From Clostridiales bacterium (GTDB taxonomy: Bacteria; Bacillota; Clostridia; Oscillospirales; Oscillospiraceae), in the NCBI GenBank assembly GCA_029268065.1, contig JAJUHC010000022.1:1-45510 (forward strand): a stretch of 45,510 nucleotides of DNA, written 5' to 3'. Both the position numbers and the translations under genes were made by a program. The notes below the pieces were generated by a model. The model did no database searches and was not told where the DNA came from. It worked only from the letters and a program-made list of their open reading frames with translations. Shown piece after piece: positions 16,577 to 25,275 of this stretch. Positions within the stretch are counted from its first letter, which is position 1. The number at the start of each line of letters is the position of its first letter.

Positions 16577-16586
16577 TTTTTTCTAC

Positions 16587-16616
16587 ATTATAGCATCTGC
16601 TCTCGTGTTTTGACAA
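16587..16616 (-). promoter_or_regulatory. Sigma-A promoter of the DUF815-DUF169 operon
   Basis: On the minus strand TTGTCA (16616-16611) and TATAAT (16592-16587) are 18 bp apart. The -10 box ends 10 nt before the ATG at 16576, so the transcript should start within about 2-5 nt of the start codon. Confidence 0.8.
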
Positions 16617-16632
16617 ATATATTCGTATCAGC

Positions 16633-16661
16633 TTGATTGGATTTTAAAGTGATGATAGAAT
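16633..16661 (+). promoter_or_regulatory. Promoter of the aldo/keto reductase gene
   Basis: TTGATT (16633-16638) and TAGAAT (16656-16661) are 17 bp apart, back to back with the DUF815 promoter. Confidence 0.75.
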
Positions 16662-16698
16662 AAAGCCAATATGCTAAATACTTCAAAGGAGAGGAACG

Positions 16699-17814
16699 AT
16701 GAAAAAGCTTGGCTTCGGACTCATGCGCCTGCCGCTGACCGACGGCGCGGACGCGAAAAGCGTCGACCAGGACGCGTTCAACAAGATGGCGGACTATTTC
16801 CTTGAAAACGGCTTCACATATTTTGACACCGCCTACCCCTACCACGGCGGAATGAGCGAGGTTGCGTTCAGGAAGGCCGTCGCCGAAAGGCACCCCAGAA
16901 GCGCTTACACCATAACCGACAAGATGCCTACCTTCATGGTCAGGGAAGCTTCGGATTACCAGCGGCTTTTCGACGAGCAGCTTTCCCGCTGCGGCGTCGA
17001 TTACTTTGATTATTACCTGCTGCACGCGCTTGGGATGGGAAGCTATGAGAAAACCGTCGCTCTCGGCGGCTTCGAGTTTATGAAAAAGCTCAAGGCCGAG
17101 GGCAAGGCGAAGCATATCGGCCTTTCCTTCCACGATAAGGCTGAGGTGCTGGACAGGATCTTCACCGAGCACCCCGAGATGGAATACGTCCTTCTCCAGA
17201 TTAACTATATCGACTGGGACAACGCAAGCATAGAGTCGGGCAGATGCTACGAGGTCGCGGTGAAGCATAAAAAGCCCGTCATGGTCATGGAGCCCGTAAA
17301 GGGCGGCGCTCTCGCCAACGTGCCGGAGGATGCCGAAAAGCTTTTCAGGACTCATGCTCCGGGTATGAGCGCAGCTTCCTGGGCCTTGCGCTTCGCGGCC
17401 TCGCTCAAAAACGTTATGGTGGTGCTCAGCGGAATGTCAAGCCTTGAGCAGCTTAGGGACAACGCAGGCTATATGGGCAATTTCAAGCCTTTAGACGGCG
17501 AGGAGCGCGAAATCATCAAAAAGGCGGCGTCGATAATCAATGAAAGCATAGACATTCCCTGCACCGCCTGCAATTATTGCGTCGACGGCTGCCCGAAAAG
17601 CATACCCATACCCAAGTATTTTTCTCTCTACAACAACCAGAAGCAGTTCGGTCTCTTTCCGAACCACACGATGTATTACGCGGGTCTCGCGCGCGACTTC
17701 GGCAGGGCATCTGACTGTATCGAGTGCAGACAGTGCGAGGAGCACTGCCCGCAGCACATCGAGATAAGCAGGAGGCTCAAGGACGTCGCATCCGTATTCG
17801 ACAAAAAAAGATAA
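16699..17814 (+). CDS. Aldo/keto reductase with two 4Fe-4S motifs
   Basis: This 371-residue oxidoreductase has a TIM-barrel aldo/keto reductase part with the catalytic tetrad D43, Y48, K75 and H109. A C-terminal ferredoxin-like part carries cysteines at 288, 291, 294, 298 and at 340, 343, 346, 350, each in CxxCxxCxxxCP form. Fe-S aldo/keto reductases of this kind are common in anaerobes; their substrates are mostly unknown, and electrons may pass between NAD(P)H and ferredoxin. The ATG has AAAGGAGAGG upstream. It is followed by a hairpin and the M20 peptidase gene. Confidence 0.92.
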   Translation: MKKLGFGLMRLPLTDGADAKSVDQDAFNKMADYFLENGFTYFDTAYPYHGGMSEVAFRKAVAERHPRSAYTITDKMPTFMVREASDYQRLFDEQLSRCGVDYFDYYLLHALGMGSYEKTVALGGFEFMKKLKAEGKAKHIGLSFHDKAEVLDRIFTEHPEMEYVLLQINYIDWDNASIESGRCYEVAVKHKKPVMVMEPVKGGALANVPEDAEKLFRTHAPGMSAASWALRFAASLKNVMVVLSGMSSLEQLRDNAGYMGNFKPLDGEEREIIKKAASIINESIDIPCTACNYCVDGCPKSIPIPKYFSLYNNQKQFGLFPNHTMYYAGLARDFGRASDCIECRQCEEHCPQHIEISRRLKDVASVFDKKR

Positions 17815-17820
17815 ATTCAG

Positions 17821-17847
17821 AGCAGGGCACCCCACTGGCGCCCTGCT
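17821..17847 (+). terminator. Hairpin between the reductase and peptidase genes
   Basis: AGCAGGGC / GCCCTGCT with an 11-nt loop and no T-run. It may only partly terminate transcription into the next gene. Confidence 0.5.
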
Positions 17848-17867
17848 TAATAACGGGAGATTTTGCT

Positions 17868-19004
17868 ATGGAGCTTTCAGAGGAAATAATCGAATATATA
17901 AACCGTAACAGGGACGAGGCTTTTGAGCTTCTGACGGCGCTCGCCAGGATACCGGCCCCCTCCAATCACGAGGAAAAAAGGGCTGTTTTCTGCAAGGAGT
18001 GGCTCGAAAGGCAGGGCGCCGAGGGCGTATACATTGACTTCGAGCTGAACGTCGTTTACCCCGTCGGCTGCACAAAGGACCGCCCGCTCGTCGTGTTCAT
18101 GGCGCACAGCGACATAGTATTTCCGGACACCGAGGAGCTGCCCCTCACGGTCGGCGACGGGCTCGTCAGGTGTCCCGGCATAGGCGACGACACGGCAAAC
18201 GTAGCCGCGCTTTTAATGGCGGCAAAATACATAGCGGAGAAGAAGCTGAAGCCGGATGCCTTCGGAATGCTAATCGTAATAAACTCCGGCGAAGAGGGGC
18301 TCGGGAATCTCAGGGGCTGCCGCAAAATATTCAGGGATTACGGGGACAGAATAATAGAGCTCATTTCCTTTGACGGAACCTGCCGGAATATCGTAAACAG
18401 ATCCGTCGGCTCGAGGCGCTACAAGGTGGAAATCCGTACCGAAGGCGGACATTCCTACTGGAACTTCGGCAACGCCAGCGCGATCGCCGAAATATCGTCG
18501 CTTATATGCGAGCTATATAGAATAAAAGTGCCTGCCGGCGGAAAAACGACCTTCAACGTGGGAGAGCTGCGCGGCGGCACCTCCGTAAACTCGATAGCTC
18601 AGCATGCCGAAATGCTGTACGAATACCGCTCCGACGACTCCGCTTCCATGGAAAGCATGGAAAGGAGCTTTCGCAGCGTGGCGGATTCCTTCCGCGCAAA
18701 TGGCGCTAAGCTGAGCGTCGAGCTTCTTGGGGAACGGCCCTGTATGGGCGGCGTGGACAAGAAAAGGCTTCACGCTCTGACCGACAGGGCGGCTAAGGCC
18801 GTGAAAAAGCACTACGGCCTTGAGCCGGAGGCGGTTTCCGGCTCCACCGACTGCAACATTCCCCTTTCCAAGGGCATTCCCGCGGTCAGCGTCGGCTGCT
18901 ACGACGGCGGGGGCGCTCATACGAGGGAGGAATACGTTAAGACGGAAAGCCTTCTGCCGGGCCTAAGACTCGCCTTCGAGCTGATTTTGGGCTATTTCCG
19001 GTAA
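17868..19004 (+). CDS. M20 family metallopeptidase
   Basis: This 378-residue zinc hydrolase belongs to the M20 clan (ArgE/DapE/carboxypeptidase G2-like). Metal and catalytic residues are visible: H80 and D82 in AHSD, the bridging aspartate in GIGDD (107-108), the E142-E143 pair in GEEGLG, the later GSTDCN aspartate and the C-terminal GGAHTREE histidine. A dimerisation lid is expected in between. The ATG at 17868 is used because GGGAGA lies 8 nt upstream; a longer in-frame reading would overlap the reductase. It probably cleaves a small peptide or acyl amino acid. The exact substrate is not evident. Confidence 0.9.
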   Translation: MELSEEIIEYINRNRDEAFELLTALARIPAPSNHEEKRAVFCKEWLERQGAEGVYIDFELNVVYPVGCTKDRPLVVFMAHSDIVFPDTEELPLTVGDGLVRCPGIGDDTANVAALLMAAKYIAEKKLKPDAFGMLIVINSGEEGLGNLRGCRKIFRDYGDRIIELISFDGTCRNIVNRSVGSRRYKVEIRTEGGHSYWNFGNASAIAEISSLICELYRIKVPAGGKTTFNVGELRGGTSVNSIAQHAEMLYEYRSDDSASMESMERSFRSVADSFRANGAKLSVELLGERPCMGGVDKKRLHALTDRAAKAVKKHYGLEPEAVSGSTDCNIPLSKGIPAVSVGCYDGGGAHTREEYVKTESLLPGLRLAFELILGYFR

Positions 19005-19113
19005 AGCATCTCAGACTTTCGGAGCCGCTCCGCGCTTTTTTATGCGCACTGCGGCCTTTTTCCGCCGTTTCCGGGCATCAAGATTTTTTTGCCTGCTTTT
19101 GGCTTTAAATCTT

Positions 19114-19141
19114 TTGACATAATAAAAAATTGCTGTATAAT
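19114..19141 (+). promoter_or_regulatory. Consensus promoter of the Nramp-family gene
   Basis: A perfect TTGACA (19114-19119) and a perfect TATAAT (19136-19141) are 16 bp apart. Any start codon before about 19148 is excluded by this promoter. Confidence 0.85.
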
Positions 19142-19205
19142 TGTCTGGAGAAATTGGAGGGCGCGGCTCGGCCTCTTCATCAATACAATGACGGGACGCG
19201 GAAAC

Positions 19206-20447
19206 ATGAAAAACATAAAATCCAAAAGACTTCGCAATTTTTTCTATTTTTTGACCATAATCGGACCCGGACTGATCACCGTAAACGCTGGAAACGACGC
19301 CGGCGGAATAGCCACCTACGCCTCGGTCGGAGCCTCCTACGGCTACAAAATGCTCTGGGGTCTGCTTATCATAACCTTCAGCCTAGCGGTGGTTCAGGAA
19401 ATGAACGCGAGGATGGCAGTCGTCACCGGCAAGGGGCTTTCAGATCTCATCCGCGAAAAATTCGGCGTAAAGTGGACATTTTTCGCAATGCTGGTCCTGC
19501 TTGCGGCCAACTTCGGCGTCATACTCGGCGACTTTGCCGGAATTGCAGCCAGCATGGAGCTTTTCGGGGTGAGCAAGTATATCTCGGTGCCGGTGGTTTC
19601 GGTCGCCATCTGGTTTCTTGTCACCAAGGGCTCTTACGATAAGGTCGAAAAGGTGTTTATGCTTTTCACCTTTGTGTTCTTCGGCTATATTATTTCGGCC
19701 TTCATGGTGGAGCCGGACTGGGGCGAGGTCTTCAGGAGCATGGTAACGCCCTCGATATCCCTCGAAACTGGCTTTCTCCTTACCTTTATCGGTCTTATAG
19801 GTACTACCATCACGCCCTATATGCAGTTTTACCTCCAGTCCGCGATCGTGGACAAGAACCTGAACATAGACGAGTACAAATACGAGAAGCTGGACGTGTA
19901 TATCGGCGCATTCTGGGGCGACTCAGTTTCCTTCTTTATCATTGTTTGCACTGCGGCGACGCTCTATAAGGCGGGCATAGACATAAGCTCCGCGAAGGAC
20001 GCCGCGATAGCGCTGAAGCCGCTTGCGGGGCAGTACGCCTACATCCTTTTCGGGGCCGGGCTTTTCGGAGCTTCCGTGCTTGCCGCTTCCGTAATACCGC
20101 TCTCAACCTCCTACGCGATATGCGAGGCCTTCGGCTGGGAAAGCGGCATAGACAGGAAATACCACGAGGCTCCGGCCTTTTTTGCGATATATACCGGCAT
20201 AATCATCGCAGGCGCGGCGCTTATCCTGCTCCCCGGACTTTCCCTCATGCGCATAATACTGGTCACTCAGCAGATAGCGGGCATCCTGTCGCCGATTATT
20301 CTGACATTTATGGTAATCCTCGTGAACGACAAGAACATAATGGGCGAGTATGTTAATTCCAAGACGCAGAACGTTGTCTCCATCGCCACTGTCGCCTTTA
20401 TTGTCACCCTTTCCCTTATCCTTTTCATTTCTCCCTTTTTCTTGTGA
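19206..20447 (+). CDS. Nramp-family metal transporter with altered metal site
   Basis: This 413-residue membrane protein with about eleven hydrophobic segments has the LeuT-fold Nramp signature GPGLITVNAGNDAGG...YGYKMLW. The helix-1 motif that is DPGN in manganese transporters is D31-A-G-G34. The helix-6 motif that is usually MPHN is T203-P-Y-M206. The aspartate is kept, but the asparagine and the metal-selecting methionine are not. This resembles the Nramp-related magnesium transporters of Clostridia and Actinobacteria more than MntH. The ATG at 19206 lies after a consensus promoter and begins at the family start; an ATG at 19188 is an alternative. Confidence 0.9.
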   Translation: MKNIKSKRLRNFFYFLTIIGPGLITVNAGNDAGGIATYASVGASYGYKMLWGLLIITFSLAVVQEMNARMAVVTGKGLSDLIREKFGVKWTFFAMLVLLAANFGVILGDFAGIAASMELFGVSKYISVPVVSVAIWFLVTKGSYDKVEKVFMLFTFVFFGYIISAFMVEPDWGEVFRSMVTPSISLETGFLLTFIGLIGTTITPYMQFYLQSAIVDKNLNIDEYKYEKLDVYIGAFWGDSVSFFIIVCTAATLYKAGIDISSAKDAAIALKPLAGQYAYILFGAGLFGASVLAASVIPLSTSYAICEAFGWESGIDRKYHEAPAFFAIYTGIIIAGAALILLPGLSLMRIILVTQQIAGILSPIILTFMVILVNDKNIMGEYVNSKTQNVVSIATVAFIVTLSLILFISPFFL

Positions 20448-20463
20448 GAAACAGGGGGTATGC

Positions 20464-20529
20464 GGCAAAACAGCACGAGAAAGCAGGACCGAAGCGGCTG
20501 CGAAAGCACGCTCTCGGTCCTGCTTTTTG
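20464..20529 (+). repeat. Dispersed terminator-like module, copy 1
   Basis: Downstream of the transporter stop, AGCAGGACCGA (20482-20492) pairs with TCGGTCCTGCT (20514-20524) and is followed by TTTTT, so it acts as a terminator. The surrounding 48 or so bases closely match 29406-29470, including CCGAAGCGnnTGCGAAAGC. Confidence 0.7.
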
Positions 20530-20700
20530 TGTGCACGGGTTGGGGAAAGCAGACAGCGTTTCAATAACGGCGCTCCGTGAGAATATCCCCCATGACCCCG
20601 TGCCACGCGAATACGCCCGCTTCACTCGCAGGCGGTTATTTCATGGCTTCATGCGGATTCCCTGATCAGCGGCGGCTTTTTGCATTGCCGCCCCGTTTGA

Positions 20701-21582
20701 TCATTTAAGCTCAAACTGCCGCATATAGTCTATGAACGCGTCCAAAGCGGCTTTATGGGGAAGAGCCTTGCTCCATAACATACGGTGTGTGCTGCTGAAA
20801 AAGAACTGAATGGGTACCCCGACGATGCCGGTCCATGATTTTATCATATCGCTCGGCAAAATGGCGTATACCGCGCCCTTCAGCGTCATATCCCTCAGCA
20901 GCTTCTTGTCGGTGGTCCGAAGCACGACCTTCGGCTTTTTTCCGAAGGCCCCGAAACCGGATTCAAGCATTCCTTCAAGAGGCATGGGCGCCTTCAAACA
21001 GGCCAAGGGAAGATCCACCAAATCATAAACGCTCAGCGTATCCTTTTCGGCTATCGGGTCGCCGGAGGCCATTCCGAGCACTATCCCCGTCTGGTAGAGA
21101 GCGATGCTGTCAACCATCTCCAGACCCTGCGAGCGGGCAGGCGTGAAAAACGCGTCGACTTCGCCCCTTGAAATGAGGCTCCATGCGTCGTAGGCGCTGT
21201 ACTCGTCAATATAAAGCTGAACCTCCGGATATTTTTCCGTAAAAGGGTTTAAATACAGCTTATTGACTTGGTATGCGTTGGTCGGTGTTACGCCGAGGCG
21301 CAGAACAGCGGAATTGGCGTTTTCTTCCGCCTTTCTAATCCACTCCTTCGTTGTGGAATAACACGCAACGAACTCATCAAACAGGCGTGCGAGGATTTTT
21401 CCGCTTTCCGTCAATTCCACGCCTGTCTGCGTGCGCGTGAAAATCTGTGTTTCGAATTCGTCCTCCAGCTCTGAAAGAGCACGGGAAACAACGGATCGTG
21501 ATACAAAAAGCTCCTTTGCGGCATTGGAGATGTTGCCGCATTTGCACACCATTTGAAAATATTCGATCTGCTTTAAAGTCAC
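20701..21582 (-). CDS. LysR-family transcriptional regulator
   Basis: This 293-residue regulator has the LysR winged helix in residues 1-60 (MTLKQIEYFQMVCKCGNIS, then SRSVVSRALSELEDEF) and a periplasmic-binding-type ligand domain from about 90. The start is GTG at 21582 with GGAGG 8 nt upstream. No divergent partner gene lies directly upstream: the next gene on that side, thioredoxin, is on the same strand, and the plus strand holds nothing there. Its target is therefore not evident from context. The ligand is unknown. Confidence 0.9.
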   Translation of the reverse strand: MTLKQIEYFQMVCKCGNISNAAKELFVSRSVVSRALSELEDEFETQIFTRTQTGVELTESGKILARLFDEFVACYSTTKEWIRKAEENANSAVLRLGVTPTNAYQVNKLYLNPFTEKYPEVQLYIDEYSAYDAWSLISRGEVDAFFTPARSQGLEMVDSIALYQTGIVLGMASGDPIAEKDTLSVYDLVDLPLACLKAPMPLEGMLESGFGAFGKKPKVVLRTTDKKLLRDMTLKGAVYAILPSDMIKSWTGIVGVPIQFFFSSTHRMLWSKALPHKAALDAFIDYMRQFELK

Positions 21583-21809
21583 GCTAAAATCCTCCGTAAG
21601 TCAGAGCATGGGGCAAAAGGTAAGTCCGTAATATATATTTTACCCGGATTCGAGAGATGAATTGCAGCCAGGCCCTAAGTGTTTCATAAGCGCCGCTGCA
21701 AATAATACCATACCCAAAGGAAGATTTCAAGCGCATGGCCTCATTGCATTATGTGAGGGTGAAGCCGCACACCGATAACGTGCCCGGGCTTCGCCCTGAT
21801 TTTTATGTA
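21583..21809. other. Intergenic hairpin 3' of the thioredoxin gene
   Basis: A hairpin at about 21762-21797 (AGGGTGAAGCC / GGCTTCGCCCT) is followed by GATTTTT on the plus strand and probably ends thioredoxin transcription from the other side. I see no gene in the remainder. Confidence 0.5.
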
Positions 21810-22124
21810 TTAACCTATCCCGAGCATATCAAGCATATAGGCCTTTGGCTTTACGCCTGAAAAGGCCGAAACCACCTTGCCGTCTTTCAGAACCACAAAG
21901 GTCGGCATCGCCATGATGTTGAAGGCTTCTACAAGCTCACGCTCCTCGTCCACGTTTACCTTTCCGACCTTTGCTTCGGGATTTTCCGCCGCTATTTCCT
22001 CAACTATGGACGCTGCGATGCGGCAGGGCAGGCACCAGGACGCCCAAAAATCCAGCAGAACAGGCTTGGGCGAATTCAGCACCTCGTCTATAAAATTATC
22101 CTTTGTGATGGTTACAGTATCCAT
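21810..22124 (-). CDS. Thioredoxin-like protein with WCLPC active site
   Basis: This 104-residue thioredoxin-fold protein has FWASWCLPCR as its active site and the cis-proline in MAMPTFVV, with the usual KDG and C-terminal helix. The dipeptide between the cysteines is Leu-Pro instead of the Gly-Pro of standard thioredoxins, which usually shifts the redox potential. It would reduce disulfides in the cytoplasm; no signal peptide is present. It stands alone on the minus strand, about 260 bp downstream of hcp but separated from it by a hairpin. GGAGAGGAG lies upstream of the ATG. Confidence 0.9.
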   Translation of the reverse strand: MDTVTITKDNFIDEVLNSPKPVLLDFWASWCLPCRIAASIVEEIAAENPEAKVGKVNVDEERELVEAFNIMAMPTFVVLKDGKVVSAFSGVKPKAYMLDMLGIG

Positions 22125-22326
22125 GCTTCCGGCTCCTCTCCGTTTTAATAAGTGTTTTGTGATTACATTATATACAATCCGGAAAAAATTACCGTGACGA
22201 AATCACCAATATATGGAAAACCATGCGTCATGATACGTCAAAATCGGACTTAAAAGGCGGCAAGCCCTCCTGTTTTCACCACGAGGCGCCTCGAGCCTTT
22301 TCAAGTATTGGGTAGATATAATATGT

Positions 22327-22360
22327 CCCGCCGGTATTATGCGTACCGGCGGGCGGTTTT
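22327..22360 (+). terminator. Hairpin between thioredoxin and hcp
   Basis: CCCGCCGGT (22327-22335) pairs with ACCGGCGGG (22345-22353), followed by CGGTTTT. It lies about 22 bp beyond the hcp stop and probably ends that minus-strand transcript, although the T-run is on the plus strand. Confidence 0.6.
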
Positions 22361-22382
22361 GGACATTTCCGATTATTATGGC

Positions 22383-24011
22383 TCAGGCCATGAACATTTT
22401 GATGTCGTCCTCAGCGCTTCCGATGCCGCCTATGCCGAAGGTTTCAACAAGCACCTTGGCGACGTTTGGAGAAAGGAAGGCTGGCAGTGTGGGGCCGAGG
22501 TGGATATTTTTGACTCCGAGATAGAGGAGGGCGAGGAGGACTATGCAGGCCTTCTGCTCATACCAGGCGATGTTGTAGGCTATTGGCAGCTTGTTGATAT
22601 CGTCGAGCCCGAAGACCTCCTTGAGCTTCAGAGCGATTACGGCGAGCGAATAGGAGTCGTTGCACTGGCCCGCGTCGAGGACTCTGGGAATACCGCCGAT
22701 GTCGCCCAGATTAAGCTTGTTGTAGCGGTACTTGGCGCAGCCCGCCGTGAGGATAACCGTATCCTTAGGGAGCTTCTCGGCAAATTCGGTGTAGTACTCC
22801 CTCGAATTCATGCGCCCGTCGCAGCCCGCCATGACGAAGAACTTTCTGATGGCTCCGGATTTTACTGCGTCGACGACCTTGTCGGCAACCGCCATCACCT
22901 GGCTGTGCGCAAAGCCTCCGACTATCTCTCCCCTTTCTATTTCATCGGGCGCGGGCAGTGTCTTGGCGAGTGCGATTACCTCGCTGAAGTCCTTCTTTCC
23001 GTTCGCGTCCGCGGAGATATGCCTGCAGCCCGGAAAGCCTGCGGAGCCTGTGGTGAATATGCGGCTTTTGACCTCCTCGCTCCTCGGGGGAACGATGCAG
23101 TTTGTGGTAAAGAGTATCGGACCGCGGAAGGACTCGAATTCAGTTAGCTGCTTCCACCATGAGTTGCCGTAGTTGCCGGCGAAGTTGTCATACTTCTTGA
23201 AGGCAGGATAGTAGTGCGCCGGAAGCATTTCGCCGTGGGTGTATACGTCTACTCCCGTGCCTTTAGTCTGCTCAAGAAGCTGCTCCAGGTCCGTCAGGTC
23301 ATGACCCGATATGAGTATGGAGGGGTTTTTCCTGACTCCTATGCTGACCTTCGTGATTTCGGGGTTTCCGAACCTCGAGGTGTTCGCCTCGTCGAGCAGC
23401 GCCATGACATTCACTCCGTATTTTCCGGTTTCGAGCGTGAGCGCGACGAGCGCGTCGGCAGTGAGGCTCGAGTCAAGCGTCGCAGCCATGGCCTTATAGA
23501 TAAAGGCATATATTTCGGGATCCTCCTTGCCCAGGTTCCTCGCGTGCTCCGCGTAGGCCGCCATACCCTTGACTCCGTAGGTGATAAGCTCGCGGAGAGA
23601 TCTTATGTCCTCATTCTCAGTCGCCTTGACTCCTACGGAGGCCGCCTTTTCAAGCATCGCTTCCCTCCTGTCCGCCTTGTAGGTCGCCGCGTCGCCGAGG
23701 CCCTCGGAAGGCGCTCCTCTCAAAATAGCGTCCCTCGCGGCCTGCATCTTTCTGATTTGGCTTTCAAGCGCGTCGTCGTCAAAGTTTGCGTTTGTAATGG
23801 TCATGAAAAGGCTTGAAAGGACTTCTCCGTTTGTTGCGCCGAGAGTGTTTACATCGATGCCTTTCTTGGTTACAATCTCGGAAATGCCTTTTACCGTGTA
23901 GACAAGGAGATCCTGGAGCTTTGCTGTTTCCTCGCTTTTTCCGCAGACTCCCCGGATTTCGCAGCCCTTGCCTTTAGCCGCTTCCTGACACTGATAACAG
24001 AACATACTCAT
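22383..24011 (-). CDS. hcp: Hydroxylamine reductase (hybrid cluster protein)
   Basis: This 542-residue Fe-S enzyme reduces hydroxylamine to ammonia and, in several bacteria, nitric oxide to nitrous oxide. The N-terminal cubane cluster is bound by C5, C8, C17 and C23 ([13 protein letters not shown], then CGK), the spacing seen in anaerobes. Hybrid-cluster ligands are visible in [20 protein letters not shown] and DAGQCNDSY. It is the second gene of an operon after a small cupin. It is expected to protect against nitrosative stress. A 14-bp palindrome upstream of the operon may bind a redox or NO regulator. Confidence 0.96.
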   Translation of the reverse strand: MSMFCYQCQEAAKGKGCEIRGVCGKSEETAKLQDLLVYTVKGISEIVTKKGIDVNTLGATNGEVLSSLFMTITNANFDDDALESQIRKMQAARDAILRGAPSEGLGDAATYKADRREAMLEKAASVGVKATENEDIRSLRELITYGVKGMAAYAEHARNLGKEDPEIYAFIYKAMAATLDSSLTADALVALTLETGKYGVNVMALLDEANTSRFGNPEITKVSIGVRKNPSILISGHDLTDLEQLLEQTKGTGVDVYTHGEMLPAHYYPAFKKYDNFAGNYGNSWWKQLTEFESFRGPILFTTNCIVPPRSEEVKSRIFTTGSAGFPGCRHISADANGKKDFSEVIALAKTLPAPDEIERGEIVGGFAHSQVMAVADKVVDAVKSGAIRKFFVMAGCDGRMNSREYYTEFAEKLPKDTVILTAGCAKYRYNKLNLGDIGGIPRVLDAGQCNDSYSLAVIALKLKEVFGLDDINKLPIAYNIAWYEQKACIVLLALLYLGVKNIHLGPTLPAFLSPNVAKVLVETFGIGGIGSAEDDIKMFMA

Positions 24012-24052
24012 TTGATATTCCTCCTGTATATAAAATTACTAATAATTTTGCT

Positions 24053-24367
24053 TCAGTTTTTCGGCGCAGGGGCCTTAACTATGATTATTTCAAGCGTATC
24101 GGGGTGCAGGTTTTTGACGTTCATCCTGGTGTCAAAGGGTATTTTCAGGAGCGTACCCGCTCCGTACTCATGTATCTCCTGATCGCCGAGTCCTATTGAG
24201 AGCGTGCCTCTCAAGACGGTCATATATACGTTTGAATTTGAGTTGTGCTCCGGCAATCCGTCGCCCTTGTTGAATACCAGATGGATGTAATTGATGTTTT
24301 CGTCGAAAACGACCTTTTCTATGGCATTTTCGTCAGTCCTGGAAAGCCTGAAAACAGTTTCTATCAT
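24053..24367 (-). CDS. Small cupin-domain protein
   Basis: This 104-residue protein is predicted to be a single-domain cupin, recognised by GLPEHNSNSNVYMTVLRGTL and the second motif region HEYGAGTLLKIPF. The metal-binding histidines of cupins are only partly present, so enzymatic activity is uncertain. It starts the hcp operon, 41 bp upstream of hcp, with GGAGG before the ATG. It could sense or bind a small molecule linked to nitrogen-oxide stress, but that is inference from position only. Confidence 0.82.
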   Translation of the reverse strand: MIETVFRLSRTDENAIEKVVFDENINYIHLVFNKGDGLPEHNSNSNVYMTVLRGTLSIGLGDQEIHEYGAGTLLKIPFDTRMNVKNLHPDTLEIIIVKAPAPKN

Positions 24368-24439
24368 GTAATCCTACCTCCATTTATAAAATTATTATTG
24401 CTATGCTCCGAGCTTAGCATACCGCGCTGCGTATCGTCT

Positions 24440-24453
24440 GTTGTAATTACAAC
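24440..24453. promoter_or_regulatory. Palindromic operator candidate of the cupin-hcp operon
   Basis: GTTGTAATTACAAC is a perfect 14-bp palindrome 73 bp upstream of the cupin start. A weak -10 (TATGCT on the minus strand, 24421-24416) would place its centre near -38 to -41, the usual site for a CRP/FNR-type activator. The regulator is not identified. Confidence 0.5.
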
Positions 24454-24483
24454 GAAATATCTGTTTTTTGAAATATATGCAAT

Positions 24484-24520
24484 AAGGGACTGTCTCATAG
24501 AGCTGAGATAGTCCCTTTTC
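24484..24520. terminator. Bidirectional terminator
   Basis: A 13-bp stem (AAGGGACTGTCTC / GAGATAGTCCCTT) is followed by TTTTC on the plus strand. On the minus strand it lies downstream of the zinc-ribbon gene, which it probably ends. Confidence 0.7.
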
Positions 24521-24595
24521 TAAAGCCTATTGATTCAATGTTATTGTTCCCGTATTTAATACGGCATGTCGGGAAAAGCCCCTTTTGCCTCCAGT

Positions 24596-25138
24596 CTATT
24601 CTGACTGCTGCTCCGGCTGAGGATGCAGCTTTCTCTGCATCTGCCTGTACTCGTCAGGAGTCCAGAAGGTATCGTAGCCCTCGGAAGCCAGGCCGTCCCT
24701 TTTCTCCTTGATAAGCTGCTTCGCGCCGTCGTCGGCTACGAGCCCGTCAATGACGCCCGTCTTGTATTTTTTGATTATCTTGTAGTTCTGATAAACGCCG
24801 ATTCCGGCAAGAATGTAGAAAAACGAGAGCGCAATGGGGTATCCGTCCATCTGGAATCGGAACTGCAAGTAAAGGCTGCCCGCAAGGAGGGCGATGATGC
24901 CGAAAACGCCGGCAAAGATGACCAAATAATGATTTCTATTATAGCAGCGATGGCAGATAGGCCCCTTAAAGCTTCCCTTCACCTTATGAGCGGACGGGTC
25001 CACCTTGGAGGTCTTCACATCCCTTGTTTTGTTTCCGTAATAAAACTCGAACTCGCAAGCCGAGTCGTCATGCGCGCCGCAAATGGAGCAGCGCTTTTCC
25101 GCGGAGGTATCCGCCGCCGTTGTTTCGCGATTTTCCAT
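24596..25138 (-). CDS. Zinc-ribbon membrane protein of unknown function
   Basis: This 180-residue protein has a four-cysteine zinc ribbon (C17, C20, C62, C65 in CSIC and CHRC) with a charged insert, followed by two membrane segments (about 71-93 and 100-118). A soluble, charged C-terminal tail ends in HPQPEQQSE. The ribbon and tail probably face the cytoplasm. AAGGAGG lies 8 nt before the ATG. I do not recognise a named family. Element B lies upstream, between this gene and tagO, so the promoter must lie in the short AT-rich stretch 25139-25248. Confidence 0.85.
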   Translation of the reverse strand: MENRETTAADTSAEKRCSICGAHDDSACEFEFYYGNKTRDVKTSKVDPSAHKVKGSFKGPICHRCYNRNHYLVIFAGVFGIIALLAGSLYLQFRFQMDGYPIALSFFYILAGIGVYQNYKIIKKYKTGVIDGLVADDGAKQLIKEKRDGLASEGYDTFWTPDEYRQMQRKLHPQPEQQSE

Positions 25139-25248
25139 CGATTTTCCTCCTTGGGATCAGGGTTGTATTTATAATTCACATTAGAAATTTATCATATAAA
25201 CTGAAAAATGTAAATGTTTAATTCAAAGCTCGGCAGAGCAAAAAAAGA

Positions 25249-25268
25249 AGAGGGCGCAAACGCCCTCG
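25249..25268 (+). repeat. Left flanking palindrome of element B
   Basis: AGAGGGCG-CAAA-CGCCCTCG is a hairpin repeated exactly at 25564-25583. It is unrelated in sequence to the flank of copy A, so it belongs to the locus and not to the element. Confidence 0.8.
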
Positions 25269-25275
25269 CAGACTG

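Noticed and set aside
19206..20447. Calling the Nramp gene mntH
   Set aside because: The metal-selecting DPGN and MPHN motifs are not present.
22308..23816. Long plus-strand frames across hcp
   Set aside because: Antisense shadows of a clear hcp gene.
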